From Kitasatospora sp. NBC_01250 (GTDB lineage Bacteria > Actinomycetota > Actinomycetes > Streptomycetales > Streptomycetaceae): 64,000 nt of DNA. The notes beneath the pieces were generated by a model. It worked only from the letters and a program-made list of their open reading frames with translations. It was not told the origin of the DNA and ran no database searches. The DNA lies in contig NZ_CP108476.1 in the NCBI RefSeq assembly GCF_036226465.1, positions 6,262,001-6,326,000 of the forward strand. Reading direction: 5' to 3'. Numbering within the stretch: position 1 is the first letter of the stretch; each line of letters opens with the position of its first letter. Of this stretch, positions 61,022 through 64,000 are shown piece after piece. The position numbers and the translations under genes are program-made.

Positions 61022-61678
61022 ATGAGCGCCGTCCGACTGCACCCGATCAGCTGGCCGCGGCTCGCCGCCGAACTGGCCGACCGCGTCGAGCGGCTGACCC
61101 CGGCGGACGGCGGTGCCTGGCCCCGGGTGCTGATCGACGGCGCCCCAGCGGCCCGGCCCGAGCGGCTGGCCGCCGACCTGGCCGAGGAGCTGCGGCTGCG
61201 CGGCCGGGCCGTGCAGCGGGTGCGCTCGCGCTCCTTCCTGCGCCCGGCCTCGATCCGCCTGGAGTACGGACACCAGGACGCCGACGCCTACTTCGACCTC
61301 TGGCTCGACGACAACGCGCTCTTCCGGGAGGTGTTCACGCCACTGGACCCGGGCGGCAGCGGGCGGGTGCTGCCCGACCTGCGCGACCCGGACACCGACC
61401 GCTCCACCCGCAGCCCGTACGTCGAACTGCCCCCGGGCGCCGTGCTGGTGCTGGACGGCCCGCTGCTGCTCGGGCGCTGGTTCCCGGCCGACCTGACGGT
61501 GCATCTGCGGATGTCGCAGGCCGCACTGCGCCGCCGCACCCCGGAGCCGGAGCAGTGGACCCTGCCGGCCTTCGCCCGCTACCAGGAGGACGTCCACCCG
61601 GACGAGGCGGCCGACGTCCTGGTCCGGGCGGACGACCCCGAGCGCCCGGCCTGGAACCAGCCCCCGGACACTCCCTAG
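61022..61678 (+). CDS. Uridine kinase-like protein with degenerate P-loop
   Basis: 218 aa from ATG at 61022. The overall pattern follows P-loop uridine kinases of streptomycetes: SFLRPASIRLEYGHQDADAYFDLWLDD, STRSPYVELPPGAVLVLDGPLLLGRW and the basic lid RRRTPEPEQWTLPAFARYQ. The Walker A position reads VLIDGAPAARPERLA, with no GxxxxGK[ST] Lys-Ser/Thr, so normal ATP binding is doubtful. The Walker B-like LVLDGPLLL remains. It converges on the phosphatase gene with a 4-bp overlap of the stops. It may be a regulatory or altered-nucleotide enzyme. Confidence 0.82.
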   Translation: MSAVRLHPISWPRLAAELADRVERLTPADGGAWPRVLIDGAPAARPERLAADLAEELRLRGRAVQRVRSRSFLRPASIRLEYGHQDADAYFDLWLDDNALFREVFTPLDPGGSGRVLPDLRDPDTDRSTRSPYVELPPGAVLVLDGPLLLGRWFPADLTVHLRMSQAALRRRTPEPEQWTLPAFARYQEDVHPDEAADVLVRADDPERPAWNQPPDTP

Positions 61679-62313
61679 ATGTGCCACTCCGGGGGGAAGC
61701 CGGTCCAGCGCAGCTCGGTGGGCAGGTGGCGCTGGTCGTTGAGGGTCATCACGGCGGCCGGGCGGTCGGGCGCGTAGCGGATCACGGTGAGCGCGGCGTT
61801 GGCGCTGTTGTGGCCGAGCCAGCGCCAGTCGGGTGCGTGCAGCGCGTGCCGGACCAGCCAGGCGATCAGGAAGGCGTGGGTGACCACCAGTTCGTGCCGG
61901 TCCGCCTCGCCCGCCACCGGACCGGTGAAGCGGGCTGTCGCCTCCGCCGCCAGGGCCGCGCCCCGCTCGCGCTCGGCGGCCGGCACCTCGCCGAGGAAGT
62001 CGAGCAGGAAGTCGCTGCTCTCCTGCGGTAGTTCGGCTCTTCCTGGTATGCAGGGCAGGTAGTCGCCGGCCGCCTCGTCCAGCCGCAGCGGGACGGCGCC
62101 CAGCTGCTCGCCGACCAGTCGCGCGGTCTGCGCCGCCCGCGGCAGCGGACCGTGGTGCACCACGGCCAGCGGCACGTCCCGCAGCCGCCGCCCGAGCAGC
62201 ACCGCCTGCCGCCGCCCGTTCTCGGAGAGGCCTGCCCCGTCCTGCCCCGGCTGCCCCGGCAGCGCCTCGCCGTGCCGGGCGAGGTAGAGACAGCGGGTGG
62301 CGCTGGTGGTCAT
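61675..62313 (-). CDS. Histidine phosphatase superfamily protein
   Basis: 212 aa from ATG at 62313. The RHG motif (LYLARHGEAL) supplies the phospho-histidine, the second Arg is in HHGPLPRAAQTARLV, and the late His is in LVVTHAFLIAWLVRHAL. Length and spacing fit phosphoglycerate-mutase-like phosphatases. It is cytosolic, with no signal peptide. Substrate unknown; relatives act on sugar phosphates, alpha-ribazole phosphate or protein phosphates. It lies in the same strand as the inositol-monophosphatase-like gene, 117 bp downstream of it. Confidence 0.9.
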   Translation of the reverse strand: MTTSATRCLYLARHGEALPGQPGQDGAGLSENGRRQAVLLGRRLRDVPLAVVHHGPLPRAAQTARLVGEQLGAVPLRLDEAAGDYLPCIPGRAELPQESSDFLLDFLGEVPAAERERGAALAAEATARFTGPVAGEADRHELVVTHAFLIAWLVRHALHAPDWRWLGHNSANAALTVIRYAPDRPAAVMTLNDQRHLPTELRWTGFPPEWHI

Positions 62314-62430
62314 GCGGGCTCCTCCGACGGGCTGCAGGTTTGCCCAGCAGGGACGTGCCGCCGGTCACCGTGGTTCCGCCGCGCCGCCGTTCACTCCGCC
62401 GCGCCGTTCGCGCCGTTCGCGCCCCTCACG

Positions 62431-63243
62431 TCACGCCACGGCGCCGAGCACCCGAACCAGCGCCTCGTGCTGCCCGACCGGCGCGGCCAGGAAGCCGGTC
62501 GAGGTGGACGGCTGCCAGGGCCGGCCCGCGTGGTCGGTGACCCTGGCCCCGGCCTCGGCCGCGATCAGCGCCCCGCCCAGCAGGTTGGGCGCATCCAGTC
62601 CGCACTCCCAGAACGCGTCCAGGTGGCCGGAGCCGACCTGGGCCACCTGCAGCGCGGTCGGCCCGAGGTTGCGCACCGCGAGCACCCCGGCCCCGATCAC
62701 CGCGGAGGTGGTCGCGCCGACCCGGCGCAGCGCGTCCGGCTCCTCGGTGATCGTCGGCGGGTGGCTGGTGGCGACCACGGCAACGGCCAACTCCCGCTCG
62801 GACGGCCTGATCCGACGTCCGTTCAGCCGGGCCCCGGCACCGCGGACGGCGGTGTAGGTGGCGCCCAGCCGCGGTGCGTGGACCACCGCGAGCACGGCCC
62901 GGCCCTCGCGCAGCAGCGTCGCGGTGACCGCCCAGTGCGGCAGGCCCAGCAGGTACTGCACGGCGCCATCGGTGGCGTCGCAGCTCCACCACTCGCCGTC
63001 GGCCGGTAGTGCGGTCGCCAACTCGTCCGTCAGCCAGCCGGCTTGCGGCCGCAGGGCGCCCAGCCGCTCGCGCAGCAGGCCGGTGGCCGGCCGGTCCAGC
63101 GCGCCGAACGCGGCCAGCGCCTCGGCGCGGGTGCGCGCCGCGATCGGTTCGGCGCTCTGCCGCTCGGCCAGCAGATGGCCGACCTCGCGCACGACCTGCT
63201 CGACCTGCGCGACCTGCTCGATCTCGGTGATCAGCTGCTCCAT
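62431..63243 (-). CDS. Inositol monophosphatase family protein
   Basis: 270 aa from ATG at 63243 with GAGGAG 9 bases upstream. Metal-binding motifs of the Li+-sensitive phosphatase fold are present in altered form: the first Glu in WLTDELATAL, the DPxDG motif as CDATDGAVQYLLGLPHW, and the late Asp in ECGLDAPNLLGGALIAAEAGARV. These retain the key acidic residues, so activity is plausible, on an inositol phosphate, fructose bisphosphate or PAP. It diverges from the Lrp gene at 63348 by 104 bp. Confidence 0.83.
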   Translation of the reverse strand: MEQLITEIEQVAQVEQVVREVGHLLAERQSAEPIAARTRAEALAAFGALDRPATGLLRERLGALRPQAGWLTDELATALPADGEWWSCDATDGAVQYLLGLPHWAVTATLLREGRAVLAVVHAPRLGATYTAVRGAGARLNGRRIRPSERELAVAVVATSHPPTITEEPDALRRVGATTSAVIGAGVLAVRNLGPTALQVAQVGSGHLDAFWECGLDAPNLLGGALIAAEAGARVTDHAGRPWQPSTSTGFLAAPVGQHEALVRVLGAVA

Positions 63244-63347
63244 CGGTCCGGCTCCTCTCGGGTGGTGTTCTCGTCGGCCCAAGGAGTACCGTCACCGCGG
63301 CAGATCACGACGTCGCAACCCGCCCTGGCGGCGGAGATCGGACAACC

Positions 63348-64000
63348 ATGCGCACCGAAACGACGGATCCGGCCACCCTGCTCGACCCGCTGGACCGCCG
63401 CCTGGTCTGCGCCCTGCAGGTGGACGGCCGGGCCGAGCCGGGCCTGCTGGCCGAGGTGCTCGGCGTCTCGGTGCGCACCGTGACCCGGCGGCTGGCCCGG
63501 CTGCGCGAGACCGGAGTGCTGCGGGTGGTGCTGCTGCCACGGGCCGCGGACGAGGCGGTGGGCGCGCTGCTGCTGCGGGTACGGGTGCTGAGCGGGCGGG
63601 TGGCCGCGGTGGCGGACGCGCTGGTGGCGAGGTCGGACGTGCCGTTCGTCGATCTGATGCTCGGCGGTCAGGAGATCAGCGCGGTCGTGGTCACCGACCG
63701 GGCCGGACGCGACCAGTTGCTCTACCGCCAGTTGCCGGCCACCGACGCGGTGGTCGAGACCACGGTCCACGCGGTGCTGCACCTGTTCGCGGACGCCGCC
63801 CGCTGGCAGGCCGGGCTGCTGACCCCGGAGGAGGTCGCCGCGCTGACCCCCACCGCGCTGCCCCCCACCGCGCCGACCGCCGCCGACCCGACCCCCGCCG
63901 AGCCCGCACCGTCGACCGCCGCGCCGGCCGCGCCGCCGGAACTGGACCAGCTGGACCGGGCGCTGCTGGGGGAGTTGGCCGAGGATGCGCGCCGCTCGGC
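63348..64000 (+). CDS. Lrp/AsnC-family regulator, tandem-domain type, 3' end missing
   Basis: The frame runs from ATG at 63348 (GGAG about 10 bases upstream) to the right edge, 217 full codons. The first HTH is LDPLDRRLVCALQVDGRAEPGLLAEVLGVSVRTVTRRLARLRETGVLRVV. A RAM-like domain follows (VGALLLRVRVLSGRVAAVADAL, FVDLMLGGQEISAVVV). After an Ala/Pro/Thr linker (63860-63940) a second HTH begins (ELDQLDRALLGELAEDARRS), showing a duplicated AsnC architecture of about 320-340 residues as in other actinomycetes. It probably senses an amino acid or related ligand. The divergent IMPase-like gene may be a target. Confidence 0.87.
   Translation, partial: MRTETTDPATLLDPLDRRLVCALQVDGRAEPGLLAEVLGVSVRTVTRRLARLRETGVLRVVLLPRAADEAVGALLLRVRVLSGRVAAVADALVARSDVPFVDLMLGGQEISAVVVTDRAGRDQLLYRQLPATDAVVETTVHAVLHLFADAARWQAGLLTPEEVAALTPTALPPTAPTAADPTPAEPAPSTAAPAAPPELDQLDRALLGELAEDARRS

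Overview
The window is very GC-rich, strongly GC3-biased DNA with long antisense shadow frames, many GTG starts and hairpin terminators. The gene set (fasR-fabD-fabH-acpP-fabF, homodimeric pyruvate dehydrogenase E1, DUF3052, DUF3145, a Ter cluster with DUF475 and DUF2637, LytR-CpsA-Psr and SEDS envelope proteins) points to a streptomycete: Streptomyces, Kitasatospora or a close relative. The fab-aceE-ter order resembles, from memory, the SCO2360s-SCO2390s part of the S. coelicolor chromosome. No transposase, integrase, phage gene, CRISPR array or rRNA was seen. This looks like chromosome core and near-core, with one tRNA-Val.

Layout. 1-5.2 kb (minus strand): a partial beta-solenoid protein, a small helical protein, an LCP-family enzyme and a SEDS (FtsW/RodA) protein with a long Pro/Gly tail. 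5.4-10.1 kb: an ArsR regulator overlapping a Mg-type P-type ATPase, then a divergent MarR / NADP-dependent oxidoreductase pair. 10.5-16.1 kb: DUF3145 facing the fatty acid synthase operon fabD-fabH-acpP-fabF with its regulator fasR upstream. 16.2-21.9 kb: pirin, beta-lactamase-like hydrolase, a MerR / aldo-keto reductase unit, a secreted alpha/beta hydrolase and a TetR regulator. 22-26.6 kb: aceE, DUF3052 and a peroxiredoxin.

26.8-40 kb is the most interesting part. It is a Ter-type stress cluster: two TerD proteins, a TerC-like DUF475 membrane protein, DUF2637, a short TerA-like protein, a divergent TerD with a Tyr-Gly-Pro-Gln repeat tail, and a predicted small-molecule biosynthesis operon. 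That operon encodes a CitE-like C-C lyase, an 881-residue fusion of the two Ter phosphoribosyltransferases (PRTase/TRSP joined to StiP/PELOTA), and a HAD phosphatase. A zinc-ribbon protein and a membrane-anchored coiled-coil protein follow. An 18-bp palindrome upstream of the Ter genes recurs with two changes upstream of the LCP gene at 3.0 kb, hinting at a shared envelope/stress regulator.

40.1-47.7 kb: tRNA-Val(UAC), a GH15 enzyme, and two drug-efflux units (TetR with a DHA2 exporter; a GntR-TetR fusion regulator divergent from a second exporter with two tandem perfect operators). 47.7-58.4 kb: a secreted penicillin-acylase-like enzyme, a GT4-GT4-SGNH hydrolase operon, DUF3515, DUF2079 and a secreted HExxE protein with an Ig-like domain. 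58.5-64 kb: DUF4291, GNAT, a quinone oxidoreductase behind an almost canonical SoxR box, a uridine-kinase-like protein that has lost its P-loop, a histidine phosphatase, an inositol-monophosphatase-like protein and a partial Lrp/AsnC regulator.

Recurring themes are redox and metal stress (Ter, SoxR box, peroxiredoxin, MarR and MerR units), envelope biology, and regulators paired with the gene they probably control. All functions are read by eye from sequence; no search was run.
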